From Allacma fusca (Eukaryota > Arthropoda > Collembola > Symphypleona > Sminthuridae): a DNA stretch of 64,000 bases. A program made the position numbers and the translations under genes. This document shows, piece by piece, positions 1-11,216 of the stretch. The notes under the pieces are model-generated. The model ran no database searches and had not been told where the DNA came from. It was given only the letters and a program-made list of their open reading frames with translations. How positions within the stretch are numbered: the first letter of the stretch is position 1; every line of letters starts with the position of its first letter. Location: contig OX359247.1 in NCBI GenBank assembly GCA_947179485.1, positions 2,137,060 to 2,201,059 of the forward strand, written 5' to 3'.

Positions 1-80
1 ATTAGATTTAATCAAAGCCAATGTACAATTTTTCTTAATGCATGGGCAACTGTAAGAAGTGCTTAAATTTTACGACTTAC

Positions 81-537
81 GTCTATCAATCAAGTCTCTG
101 TAAAAGTTAATTTTGTCATGACTTTTGGGCAGGATCTCTTCGGACAGACTAACATTCCGACTAGAATCAGTGAGCTTATTCTTAACACAGGCTTTTTCAT
201 CCCACTCTGACAACAAAATCTTGCCACACAATGTTGAGATTAAACTAGTAATTTGCTTTTGTACTTCACCAAGCATTTGGTGAGACTTGTACAACGTGAC
301 GAGTGTCGATTTGCATTCCTTGCAAAATGGGAATGTTTCATTTTTGAAATTGAAATGGTATTTCAATGGTGGTGACCATTCCATGTATTTGCAAAGAACT
401 TCAAACAGATCGGTTAATATTTCCGAGATCTCAGCCGCATAATGATCATACTTGATAGTTTTGAGGCAAATTAAGCATTCCGAGTCTATTCCTATAGTCT
501 GATTTGTAGAATCACGCAGCTTGTTTTTTACCATCAT
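81..537 (-). CDS. ZAD-type zinc-finger transcription factor, first coding exon (partial gene)
   Basis: The exon starts at an ATG (537 on the minus strand) and encodes about 152 residues. An early CLIC and a later CKEC, about 55 residues apart, form the four-cysteine pattern of the zinc-finger-associated domain (ZAD). ZAD is an arthropod dimerisation module at the N terminus of C2H2 transcription factors. The open frame ends soon after a good splice donor (GTAAGT, 80-75), so I end the exon at 81. The C2H2 fingers should lie to the left, outside the window. The finger relics at 1.1-2.9 kb are upstream of this ATG in transcription order and cannot belong to this transcript. Seen: cysteine spacing, start and donor. 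Inferred: nuclear DNA-binding regulator. Confidence 0.7.
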
Positions 538-1125
538 TTATTTATATTTTTGAGAGATGTTACAATTCCACCCCAGTCATTATTCAGTTTTATTTTAGTA
601 ATTCGGCTGTATTTTTCACTTCTAACACACGAACTCTTCTACACAAATGTTTCAGTCATAATTTGTTATTAAATTCTACTCTAATTATGAGTAATAACGG
701 CTCAAAATACGTCACTCAGTTATGATGCATATGGTGTCTGGAGGAAATGACTGATAATTACGGTAACTTTACGAAATATGATTTTTTCCCGTATTTAATT
801 TCCATTCGCTCAGAAAAAGTGAAAGCAAAGTGAAAGGACCTTTCCCGCAAGATCTTTTTATAGCTACACAACACATGCATTCCTTCTAATTGTAAGCAAG
901 GATGTTTACACCCGTCAAATGTAAGGTCTTTCGCTACCGAATTCGAGAGTGCCAGATCGGGAAAGCACACGAAATAAGTACGTAAAAAATATATATAATA
1001 TAGAAAATAGTAGTATAATGGCATATTAGACAAATGATGAATTGATTATAAAATTGCATTATAATAGAATCCCACGAATACTGTAATGTATTATAATGTA
1101 AATGCTTTAAGGTAAAATAAAATCA
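538..1125. other. no gene recognised
   Basis: AT-rich stretch upstream of the ZAD exon that should hold its promoter and 5' untranslated region. A 91-codon minus-strand frame at 758-1033 has no domain I can identify and no splice support. Confidence 0.4.
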
Positions 1126-1290
1126 TTTGTCGTTGGAGTATTCGAAGTGTGAGCTGCACAATGCTTGTAGGTATTTTCATCGTACTGCTCACAAAAATAA
1201 AGCTTCTCTGAATAGGAGATTTTTGAATCATAATGACATGACAGCAATGGCAAACTTTTTTCACAAACCCCACAGAATGCAAATACAGTG
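1126..1290 (-). pseudogene. degenerate C2H2 zinc-finger relic
   Basis: One minus-strand frame reads ...FCGVCEKS... followed by SEKLYFCEQY...YKHCAAHT. The first part resembles a finger start (C-x2-C). The second resembles the classical TGEKPYxCxxC linker, with the second cysteine replaced by tyrosine and the finger shortened. No start codon or complete finger remains. It is probably a decayed member of the zinc-finger cluster to its right. Confidence 0.35.
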
Positions 1291-1749
1291 CTTGGCTAAT
1301 CGAGTGGTGAAACATTCGCTATGCGAGCTAGGCCTCTAGAAATTCTCAGTAAGTCACAATCTTGACAGATTAACTTGGATAATACTGATTTTTGAAAGCA
1401 CGGGGAAAGGGTGGACAACTGAATGACTGAAACTGGTGAAGATAGTCAAATCGACGAGCAACTTAATTTCCAAGAATCTTCGAGTACATAATATTATTGA
1501 TAATTTTATAATTTTTTCAAGTTATTATAAAATTAGACCATGTTGCAGTAACACCGAATAAATACAAACTAACTGATAATATGTATAAAATTAAAGTGAA
1601 TACCTTTTAAATCAAGTATTCCTAAATATGAATACAGATAATTATCCTCTCGAATTTATTCACTTCACGTAAATTAATACATCAATTAGTTTATTAGCGT
1701 ACTGAATTGACATTACTAATTTTCTTCGTCTTCCGATAATTCTTGACCA

Positions 1750-2658
1750 TTAATTGCTTTTTTCTCCATCGCTGATCTCGTCCTCAGGCAATTCCTCTTC
1801 ATTGCTCATCTCTTCATCATCAGTTTTCTCGTCTTCACTCGAATCTTCCTTACGCTTCCTTTTCCGTGATTTCCCATATGTTTTAGTAGTTTTATTAGAA
1901 TTGTGAACGACATTTTTATGTCGGGTCACACTGTAGCTTTGTGTAAATGTCATACCGCAAATATCACATGAATACGGCTTTACTCCATCATGGCATTTCA
2001 TGTGCACGTACAAACCATTATAACATTGATATTTTTTATCGCACTTCGTACATTCGTAATTTTTAACTTTGCTGTGACTTTGCTAAATGCTCTTTCAATT
2101 TATACCTTTTATAATATTTCCCACAAACATGACAAATAACATACTTGTGAGTTTTCTCCTGAGATTTTAACAAACCTTGAAACCTGAAGGTTTTACCGCA
2201 AATCTTACACGAAAAGTTTGCATCAGAGCTTTCCAGGTGGACGTTGTTTTTATGCATCTTAAAATGTAATTATATTTTGAAAGTTTTTCCACAAAGCTCA
2301 CATATGAAAGGTCTATCTAACATATGAGTGGCTTCGCGTAGAGTCAGTCCTTTTCTTTGCGGAAAATGTCTTCCACATGTCCGACAAGAGAATTTTGTGA
2401 TTTCTGAAATCAATACAAAACTCTTTTCCAGGTTTTTGCTCTGAATTTGCTGGGGAAAAATCTTGAGACTCGTACTTGTGCTAATGCAAATCTTACCAAC
2501 ATGTTTCTCAAGCATGTGAATTTTGATCCGCGTTATTTTACGGGAAGAATAAATACAGTCGCAACATCTGTATTCGTCACCAACCTTCTCAAATGAAAAT
2601 TTTTCATCCACAATAAATTTGTCTGGTGTTGTAATTTTGATTGGCATCCTCTTCTTCC
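1750..2658 (-). pseudogene. broken multi-finger C2H2 zinc-finger gene
   Basis: About seven C2H2 fingers follow one another on the minus strand. The exon has a plausible acceptor (CTTCTCCAG, exon from 2658) and an ATG at 2647. Finger 1 (CCDC...HMLEKH), finger 6 (CTKC...HMKCH) and finger 7 (CDIC...HKNVVH) keep all ligands. Finger 2 has R and finger 4 has Q where the first histidine belongs. Finger 3 is cut by an in-frame TAA (2272-2270), and its 12-residue spacing is kept only if the stop is read through. A one-base frameshift near 2080, after finger 5 (CHVC), separates it from finger 6. The C terminus is a basic then acidic tail ending at 1750. Known: C2H2 arrays bind DNA. Inferred: a decayed regulator, unless the stop and the shift are assembly errors. 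Confidence 0.7.
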
Positions 2659-2748
2659 CTGGAGAAGGGTTGAAATATTACATTTTAAAAATTGTGATCG
2701 TAAATGAAATGTAAATACCTGGATTAATTATCAAAAGTTAAATTTTAA

Positions 2749-2915
2749 TTAAGTGCCTCGACTTGCATCCGGAATGTGCTTCAACATTTCTCGTCTCTCT
2801 GCACATGATGCGGAACATGTTCCACATTTAAATTTGCCTTCAATGCGCTCAAATGGATATTTGTCATTACACAGAAATTTATTTAGCTCCAATTCAATCC
2901 AGGTGGGTATCACAG
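2749..2915 (-). pseudogene. second zinc-finger gene fragment, paralogous to the start of the neighbouring one
   Basis: The minus-strand frame contains NKFLCNDKYPFERIEGKFKC, then GTC and a first finger histidine (LKH), with a stop at 2751-2749. It aligns with the start of the neighbouring exon (DKFIVDEKFSFEKVGDEYRC), giving the pattern KF-xx-(D/E)K-x-FE(K/R)-x-C. The second zinc-binding histidine is missing. It is either the remnant of a tandem duplicate or an upstream exon; a possible donor (CCAG|GTATTT) lies near 2719. Confidence 0.45.
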
Positions 2916-3009
2916 GCACAGGTCTCGCTAATATCAGTAATCATGCAAAATAATTTCACAGCTTAATTATGAGTGAAGCAAGTTAGTGAAAGCTTTTCAT
3001 GGATATTTT

Positions 3010-3898
3010 TAGGTATTGTCGATTTGAAAATGCCATGGCATATTAGGCATCATGCCTCCCCAAAATGCCCTGGCATTTTGGGCAAATACGTAGATTTTGG
3101 GCATATTCGGCACGGGCATTTTGGGAATTTTCAGTTCAAATTTTTGTTTCGATAATCTTTTCCAGACGTTATTGGTCGCTACTACTACTTCCACTTGCTA
3201 CTACTGCACACTACCCCGCTCACATCGTTATAACTAAAAACGATTACTCGACGGTTTTAGCACACAGGTAAATAAATATGGTCAGTAGACAATTGTAGGA
3301 GTTGTAGTTTTTAAAACGTCTAACCATTGTTACTACTGGACAAAAATCACATTTTGGAAAGCAATAAACTATGCCAACCTCGAAGCACTGGTCAGAAAAT
3401 TTGAGAAATTTTATTTACGCTGGAGGCGTAGCAACTGCTGCAGAGGATGAAAGTTATACAAATCAAAGTTCTGATGGGGAGGGTTTGCTGATGACGTATT
3501 TGTCACTTCTTTTTCACGTCTTCTGATTAACTTTATACAAAATGCAACAAAATTGCATTCGTCAATAAAAAGTGTCTGTATGATACACAGCGAGTATCTT
3601 TTGAAATATAATACATTTAAACAAAATTCCCATGCACACCTTTAATAGGATTTCATTTCAATATTGAATAGTAACATTTTTGGCTCGATTGTATATGTAA
3701 CTGAGTTTTACCTACCAGAAATGCAGAATATTCCCGGCTGAAAATGCCTACAAATGTCGAAAATGCCGACTATGCCCAAATTCAGGGCATTTTCCCAATA
3801 TGCCAATATGCCCAAAAATATGGCACGTTGGCGGGAATTTTGGGCATATTCAGCTTGGCAGGCATATATGCGAGGGCATTTTCAATCGACATTCCCTA
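3010..3898. mobile_element. hAT-type MITE with GGGCATTTT subterminal repeats
   Basis: The ends are inverted: the left starts TAGGTATTGTCGATTTGAAA and the right, reversed, starts TAGGGAATGTCGATTGAAAA. A perfect 8-bp target duplication GATATTTT flanks it (3002-3009 and 3899-3906). The 8-bp duplication and TAGG ends fit the hAT superfamily. Both subterminal regions are filled with GGGCAT/AAAATGCC motifs in both orientations. No transposase is encoded. Confidence 0.85.
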
Positions 3899-3906
3899 GA
3901 TATTTT

Positions 3907-5425
3907 ACAGAAATAAATTATAATTCTTACGTTTGTGACACCTCAAATGAATTATGACATCGTCTTTAGAGGAAGAAATGTGTTTTCAATGTCTGCATTG
4001 AAATGTTCCACTTTTTAATTTATCATACGTCCATTTCCTGAAAGTCAGGGTCTCAACCGAATCATTTGGTGGATATCCTGATGAAAAATATACAGATAAT
4101 TAATCAGTACATAACGACTTATTAAAAATAATATGCAGATCTGATCATCATAATTGGACTATGTGTACTTTTTCCTGAACACCCTGAGAAGCGGACATGA
4201 ATTTCCAGCATATGCATAAAATTCACTTGAAAATCAACTTCCCGGGGTCGTAAGGAAGACGGAAGTATTTTTGTAAACCAACTCTTTTTCAGACGAAATT
4301 GGTTTCGACTGAAGTTCGGTTTTTAATGAATTCGGTTTTTCCGCTGTTAGTGCATACCACTTACATATTTATTTTTTGCTGTAAAATGTCCCGCAGCTCA
4401 TTTTCTGTACTTGTTAGGACAAGCATGAAATAATTACATAGCTACGGTACAGACAGACCCTCTGGAACGTATACATATGTACATGCATGCATACATTTTG
4501 TTAATGATGATTAGTGTGGTTCGTAAATAAGAACTTTTAGAGGAAAAGGAAAGGAAATAAACAAGCGGGATAAAATAAGGAGGAAATAAGAGGAAATAAA
4601 GTAATGATGGGGAAAATGTAGAGGGTAGAGAATCACTTGCTTTGCTGTGAGGGATTCCGGGTTTGTGTCTCAGGATACGAAGAAATAAGTGCGTATGTAG
4701 ATATAAGGAGTTACTCACGTAGTATACTTTATTTATCTATAGTGCGTAGATGGATACACTTTGTTGTTCTCTCACGCGTTCCCTTGCCTCTGCTTGTCTC
4801 GGATCTTACAAGGTAAGATTTTGGGATGGTACAACCCGATTCAAACAAAGCATAGCACATGTTTTAGTACTCACCTAGTATGTTTCAAAACTCATGTAAC
4901 TCGAGTGCATTTTGCCCCGTTCTCCTAGGACACGTCACCAAAGTTTCAAAATTTAAAACGATACCACTGGTGTGGACCTGTCTTTTCAAAATATTTCAAT
5001 GTTAAATCCCATAAGGATTTTGAGTTTTTGAAAGTCAATGAAATTTTGATTTTCGCTATTTCAATGAAATTCAAGTTTTATTTAGTTTTATTATACACAT
5101 TTATATATCCTTCAACAAAATTCCCCAAAAAGTAATCCCTCCACCATGGCGCATCTGTATTTATGTTGTCGATACGATATATTCACTCCATATATAATCA
5201 TTTACACATACGCATAAACATGCCAAGGATTAAGGTAAGGATCAAAACTTGCGAGGGCATCTGAAGGCGAGAAATACAAACAAAAATAGCAGTGAACACG
5301 TTTTACATCCATATGTACATAACACTTAGACGACCACGTTAGCAAAGCATTAAGACAATACCTCGCGAGACGTTATTGCATATTCCCATTAAGGTTGTAG
5401 GGGCCAAGGCCAGAAATCGACCTGA
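3907..5425. other. no gene recognised
   Basis: AT-rich non-coding sequence. Open frames here are short and carry no domain or splice signal I can support. Confidence 0.4.
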
Positions 5426-5452
5426 ATAAATATCTATCTATCTATCTATTCC
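5380..5452 (+). repeat. ATCT microsatellite, possibly the tail of a retroelement
   Basis: A short GGCC-containing segment runs into AATAAAT and then about five ATCT units. Several non-LTR elements end in such simple repeats, but no coding sequence is attached, so the retroelement origin is only a guess. Confidence 0.4.
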
Positions 5453-6644
5453 TGTTACAAATAACACTTGAATTTTGGTAACTGCTGGGACTTACTATAA
5501 AGCTACCCTACACAGATATGGACTGGTGATGCCGGACAAATTAGGAACTCGTTTAAGTTTTTTCTTTTGATTTATTTTATTGTGCGCAAAACAAAGTGCA
5601 GTAGATGCAGAATTACCAGTGACACACAACTTAAATTAATTCATTCCAGGGGCCTCGTTTTCAGACACACTTTATTATTATATACTAACAGAAAGAGTAA
5701 CTCTAGAGTGCCGACCTAACAGTAACGCACCAGCCATTCATTCATACCATTCATTCATACCAAGAACAATAGAATGACCAACTATGACATTCCTAAGCCG
5801 AGTCATTTCTGGAGTAGCGGAGTAACTTTTCTCGACTACTCTCCCCATGTATAATATTACATACACTTACAACTTTGAAACATACAATTTCCAACAATTC
5901 CCTTTAAATTCGACAGTTCTCTTACTCAGTGGAAGGCATGTGAATTTGGAACTTTTCTGTCAGAGTTTGTGCAATCATTGCTGTAACAATTTCTGAAATG
6001 TTTGTTAAAGATTAAAAAGCTGAAATTGAGAGAAGATCTAGTGAAATACTTCCAGTTTGTTGAAATGTCAAAAGATAAATCTGGAGGAATGCTAAAATGT
6101 CTCCAATACGAAGATTCAGCGCCATTGAAGTATAGTGCCCGGCTAGGGTGGACAAAGGTTATAAATCTCTTACACAATTTCTTTTACGCGGGCGAAAATC
6201 GAGAAACGTCTCTAATTGAAACAGCTCCAATTCGTTCAATACTCATTTTTTTAAAATAAATTGTAACTGTAGTGGTATACAGGAACACTGCCGTCTATTT
6301 CAAACGCGTTCAATGTATAATTATATCGTATTGCAGACCCAGCCACATGTTACGTGCAGCTAATTCTATTTTCGAACAAAAAGAGCATTTAAGGTTAAAC
6401 AAGGCATTTTGAAATGGTACAAAAAGGCAAGGAAGGCACAAATATAAACCTACTTCTTGGATAAGGGGAAATTGCAAAATATGATGCAGGGAAGGCGAAA
6501 AGGCAGGTGATATTGTATTTAGTTTTCATGGCAATGTTAAAGGCAAGGAAATCCAATTGCCCATGACTGGATAAGGCTACAATAGGTGCGTATGAATGAA
6601 ACAATGAACTGGAGCGAAGGTTGACACCATCGCACTCATGTCAA
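5453..6644. other. no gene recognised; one short duplicated motif
   Basis: The only structure is a tandem doublet of CCATTCATTCATA at about 5734-5761. An 85-codon plus-strand frame (6002-6259) shows no recognisable domain. Confidence 0.4.
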
Positions 6645-6647
6645 TTA

Positions 6648-7044
6648 GGCGGCATGCATAAATTATGTAACGTTTATTCGGTCGGTGGTGGGTTTTCTTA
6701 ACGTTATGCTAGCGTTACGCACAGTAGGTGGTACTTTTGTACCCTTTTACCTAACGCAATATTTGATTGGACCCGGTTTCAACGCGTAGGCATTCTTGGC
6801 ATATTTAATGAAAATATTTGAGAGCGAGGTTTAATTTTTAAGAATATGTGAAAATCAAAGGACTGCAATTTCTACAAAACAAGACTAATTTCCGACATAA
6901 TTTTTGTACTAATTATTTAAGTTATGCGTAAATTAATTATCATTACATTATGTATGATAGTGGAGATTAGATGATAGTGTTACCTATGCGTTACTCGGGG
7001 TCAGAGGTGGTCAAATTAGCGTTATATAATTTATGCATGCCGCC
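6648..7044. mobile_element. PIF/Harbinger-type MITE
   Basis: Terminal inverted repeats of about 25 bp with one mismatch (GGCGGCATGCATAAATTAT at the left, its complement at the right) are flanked by TTA on both sides (6645-6647 and 7045-7047). A three-base TTA/TAA duplication with GG-starting ends is characteristic of PIF/Harbinger. CGTTA-type motifs recur inside both ends. No coding capacity. Confidence 0.8.
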
Positions 7045-7047
7045 TTA

Positions 7048-7581
7048 CGTAACCATATGCGTTCCATAAGTATTAGCTTTCCACTCTGTCCGTTCGTACT
7101 TCGTAAATGCAGGGTACATCCTGCACACTCAACATCGGATATCCGAAGAGCCGAAGAGTCAGTCGATACATGGAGTCCAGTTAAATACAAGTATCCCTTC
7201 ATTCATAATCATTTATCTACTTTTCCAGCATTCAACGTCCACGCTTATGTACATATTGTCGTGATAAGAGGAAATTATAAGAGATACGTCTTTATTCGTA
7301 GTAAGCTTAACCTAGAAATGACAGGATCAGTCAGAGTCCACAGGCTCCGCAGTACATTTTACATTAACTCATTGCTTATAACATTACAATTGCCATTCTG
7401 GCATTTTATAAAATAAATATTAGTAATATTGACTTTTTCAGTCAATTTATATTTTCAATAATAATAATTATCTTCAATAAGCAACAATCTTCAATACGCG
7501 CGGCGCGTAGCCGTGACACCAAACCGTCTTCACTCTGTGATGACGAGCGGCAATGATAAAGCGTAGCTGGATCATGACAAT
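7048..7581. other. no gene recognised
   Basis: A 127-codon plus-strand frame starts inside the MITE end (7033) and runs to 7416. It has no recognisable domain and its start lies in the inverted repeat, so I do not call a gene. Confidence 0.4.
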
Positions 7582-7589
7582 GTGTACAG

Positions 7590-8468
7590 TAGGGATGGCA
7601 AATATCGCCACTTGACTCATATCGCAAATATCGGTAAAATTGCAAATGGCGATATATCGTATATCGCCGATATATCGCCAATATTCTAGCTAGCACTTGA
7701 ATTCTACCACAAAGAACGTGAAAATAGCCAATATTTATTTTGAAGACATGATGACAGTGGCACTAATTTATGATCAAAAATTATGCAACCAATGGTTGAT
7801 TAATAAGTCCGGCCAAAAATGTCTTATAGCTAATTGCCTGAAAGAACAAAAGTTTCAGAAATTTAGCTTGTTTAATTAACACGTGTAGAATATCCAAATT
7901 CTGAATTACGATTACCCAGCTGGAAACTAAACACTTATTAGTTACACGGCAACCCACGCCCAAAGATATCAGTTATTATTAAACAAGTTCCAGATTAGGT
8001 TGGTATTAATTTTGTGAGAGTGAGATATATTAATATGTGACACAAGGGGAATTGCAAACGCAATTAAAATCAATAATAAATGTCACTTCCAATTTTTACG
8101 ATTAGAAATTCCTAATGCACACTTAGACTGTAAAGATATGGCTGGAGACAGAACGTGGCTCATGAATTACAATGCGAAAAGCTGGATGAAATCATACAGA
8201 ATATGCGCAGACTATGGTATGTAATAAAATGGCACTAGTTAAATATAAAATGTTTAAGCAGGGACCGCTCCTTGAAACATCCCTTTCCTCCTGAGCTTAC
8301 AAAAGTACCTTCAAGTTGTTGCTATTAGCCCCATTCGGATATAAACGCGATACCGATATGCCGATATTATCGTTGATGTTTACGATAATTATCGCCATCG
8401 GTATCGCAAGTAAATTTGGCAATATTTGCGATATTATCGTCTCACCAATATCGTATTTGCCATCCCTA
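7590..8468. mobile_element. hAT-type MITE with ATATCG subterminal repeats
   Basis: Inverted ends TAGGGATGGCAAATA are flanked by a perfect 8-bp duplication GTGTACAG (7582-7589 and 8469-8476), as expected for hAT. Both subterminal zones are rich in ATATCG/CGATAT words. The TAGGG-TTGG/ATGG-type end and the ATATCG words resemble the element at 38934-39790, so the two are probably related families. No transposase remains. Confidence 0.88.
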
Positions 8469-8628
8469 GTGTACAGTAAGAATCGGAGGATTTTACAGTC
8501 TCAAAGCAGAACTGATGAGCGTATACGTAAATGGGGAAGTGTGTTTTTGGAGAATAGGGAAATGGGAAGGATGATGACTATATATTTATATGTATGTATA
8601 ATTATATATGTATGAAATTTAAGTATAT

Positions 8629-9160
8629 TGTCAGTGTTCATGTTTGTGGCATGGTAACTGGTATCGCGCTCCGCGCTGATACTTTTACCATGCCACCTCA
8701 CCCCAACAACCAATCCCGTCCTCTCCCTCTCAACTCCCAAAACCTTCTCCAATCTCCTCACTTCCCTCCTTATTCTCATCTTCCTTTCCTCTTCCATCTT
8801 CCCTAACCTATCCTAATGATATGAACTTACATACTATGACTAGACTTATAATTCTATAAAATAATGCTTACCTATGTACTTACTATTATTTTAACCTAAT
8901 CTTTGGCATCATTCATTCTTTGGCTTTGGTTAGCGCTGGTTTTGCTCACGATTGGGATCTTAACCTATTTTCTTTGGTGATTTGCTCTGAAATTAATCTT
9001 AACTAAACCTGATTTATTCTTAAATTATTCTTTGGAATTTCTTTGGTGTATTTTGGCCGAATCGTATAATTTTGTTGTTGCTTAAAATAAACTTAACCTA
9101 ATTGTACAAAAAGTACCAGTTTTCCCGTCATTTTCTCCCTTCCTTTCCTCAACTATCGCA
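8629..9160 (+). repeat. 5' LTR
   Basis: Begins TGTCAGTG and ends ATCGCA, 532 bp. An AATAAA is at 9086-9091. Near the 5' end a long hairpin forms: GTGGCATGGTAA (8646-8657) pairs with TTACCATGCCAC (8685-8696), with inner GTATC/GATAC and GCGC/GCGC pairing. Confidence 0.93.
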
Positions 9161-11216
9161 AGGTGCGGGGTAACGTCCTTCTTATCGTCATATTTATCGT
9201 CTCCATCTTCTCATCATTTTCTTCATCATTCGACTACTACCGGTACAATTGTATGACTAATTATCAGGTACTCAGAATAATATAAAAATATAATAATATT
9301 ATTAAATAAAGGCAAATAATTCATTTTCCATTGGTTTTCCCTGTCCTAGTCCTCATCATACCGGTATTTATACCATTAATATAATATTAATTTTCCTTTG
9401 AATTTACTATAGTAACCATTGTTTTCCTTTATTAACCTAGCTAATCTCTGACGTCATTCATCATAGACCAACATCCTGAACTTCACCATTTCTTGGCACT
9501 TTGGAGATACTTATCCTGACTATAGAAAATCACCGTTTTCCTTCCATCTATCTACCTCAGATGCTATTCTGACCCATCGTTCGCCTTTCACCACATTTTC
9601 AACTCGTAATTACTATTTTTGTATGATATCCATGACTGGATTATTTATAACTGGGATAATGTTTTGGTCTGATGATTGAACTGAATTGGAAATTTGGATA
9701 CTGCTTATAAATATCGATTTTAATTTTGAATTATATTATTGATTTTGAATCATCGTGGTAAAATTGTATTTGATTACGTGGAGGAATTTAGATTTTGTTT
9801 CCTAATTTTGGATTTGATTTTACTGTGGTTATTGTGATTTGCGTGTAAGAATTTAAATATTGATTGATATTACTGATTTATACCATTGATTGTGATTGGA
9901 ATATTCAGTCGGAATAATTACTGAGGGATTTGTTTAGGAATCTAATCTGTGTCTTTCCGAATTAATTAGGATTTAATTGTTGAAGTTGAAATCTAATTTT
10001 GGATCGAAGTTGAATTGAACTGTAATCTCAGCGTATGGTGTTTGATTATTAGTGCATAATTAGATTACCGAAGTGGAATCTCATTTATGGTCTCTGGATT
10101 TTTTTTTTGTTATTAGTAATTGAGATTTGGTTTTGGATTTGGTTTGGGAATTTAAAATTTATTAACTTGGACTAGAATTCAGATTAGAATTTAGAATCTG
10201 GATTGTGATAATTTTTGGGAACTCTGATTTGTGTTTGTGATTTGAGTGAGATGTTGTAATTTAGAATTGAGTCGTAACTTGGTCTGATTATTGAATGACA
10301 AATAGATTTTGGATTTGATTTATGATTTGATTTTGTCTTAGGGTTTCATTTTGGGTATTTACTTGTGTTAAAGTTTGAACGAGGAATTGTATTTGACAGG
10401 GTATTGTAGACTGTAATTTGATTTATAAATTAGATTGGTGAAGGAAATTTGAGCTTGATTATAGATTTTGAGTTTGATTTGTGATCGGATATTACTATTT
10501 TCTGTATTTGAGTTTGGTAATTGAAAATTGAATGCTAAGTGTTTCTAGATTTTATGTTGAATGAGATAAACGATTATGTGAATAATTTTGGATTTGAATG
10601 TGATCTGAAAATTTAGATTTGATTTTTCTGTGTATTCAACTGTGTATATAATCGAATTAATTTCAGAAAGAGTGACCTTTGATCTTAATAGCACTAATGA
10701 ATAATCCTGATTTAAATAATTCTGATACTATTGAATGGGAATTTCATCTTGAAACTGAATTGACCTCTAACTGTGTATATATTTATTTTAGAATTATCAT
10801 AACCACAATTAATCATCAGTCTCGTACGGTAACCGTTGACAGCCGTAGATTTCCTAGACGCATTCCAATTCTAATTTCTGAAGATTTGTCGAGGTTTCTG
10901 AAGACCAACCCGGAGTTATAAATCATTGTAAGATTTTATTGATTTAATGTGAATTACTTGTGTGTTCCTATCCTTGATCCTATCCGTTCCTTACCTTCTG
11001 GTGGTAGTTGTGTGTTGTCTGTACCTACTCCAAGCCAAGCGAGTGGTTAACTGGTTTGTCTACTTTACTTTATTACTTTGATTAGAATTAAATTGAAGTA
11101 GCCTTGTACACATTTACATAGTGGTCAGCTAAAGTTAGCATCCACCCTCGCAATTACACTATTTACTATACATTATAATCATTTCAATTTGAATATCTGA
11201 CTCAATTATAATTATT
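9161..11216 (+). other. long untranslated leader of the gypsy element
   Basis: About 2 kb between LTR and gag. From about 9700 to 10670 it is low-complexity sequence poor in C, made of GATTTTG/GATTTG-like words on the plus strand. An 80-codon frame ends at 10921 (first ATG at 10697). It resembles no gag or accessory protein known to me and is not called as a gene. Confidence 0.6.

Noticed and set aside
758-1033. 91-codon minus-strand frame
   Set aside because: No domain, no splice signals tied to the ZAD exon.
4434-4718. 94-codon minus-strand frame
   Set aside because: Hydrophobic and low-complexity with no domain or neighbouring splice signals.
7033-7416. 127-codon plus-strand frame
   Set aside because: Starts inside the inverted repeat of a MITE and has no recognisable domain.
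10679-10921. 80-codon frame in the gypsy leader
   Set aside because: No similarity to gag or accessory proteins that I can recognise; possible but unsupported.
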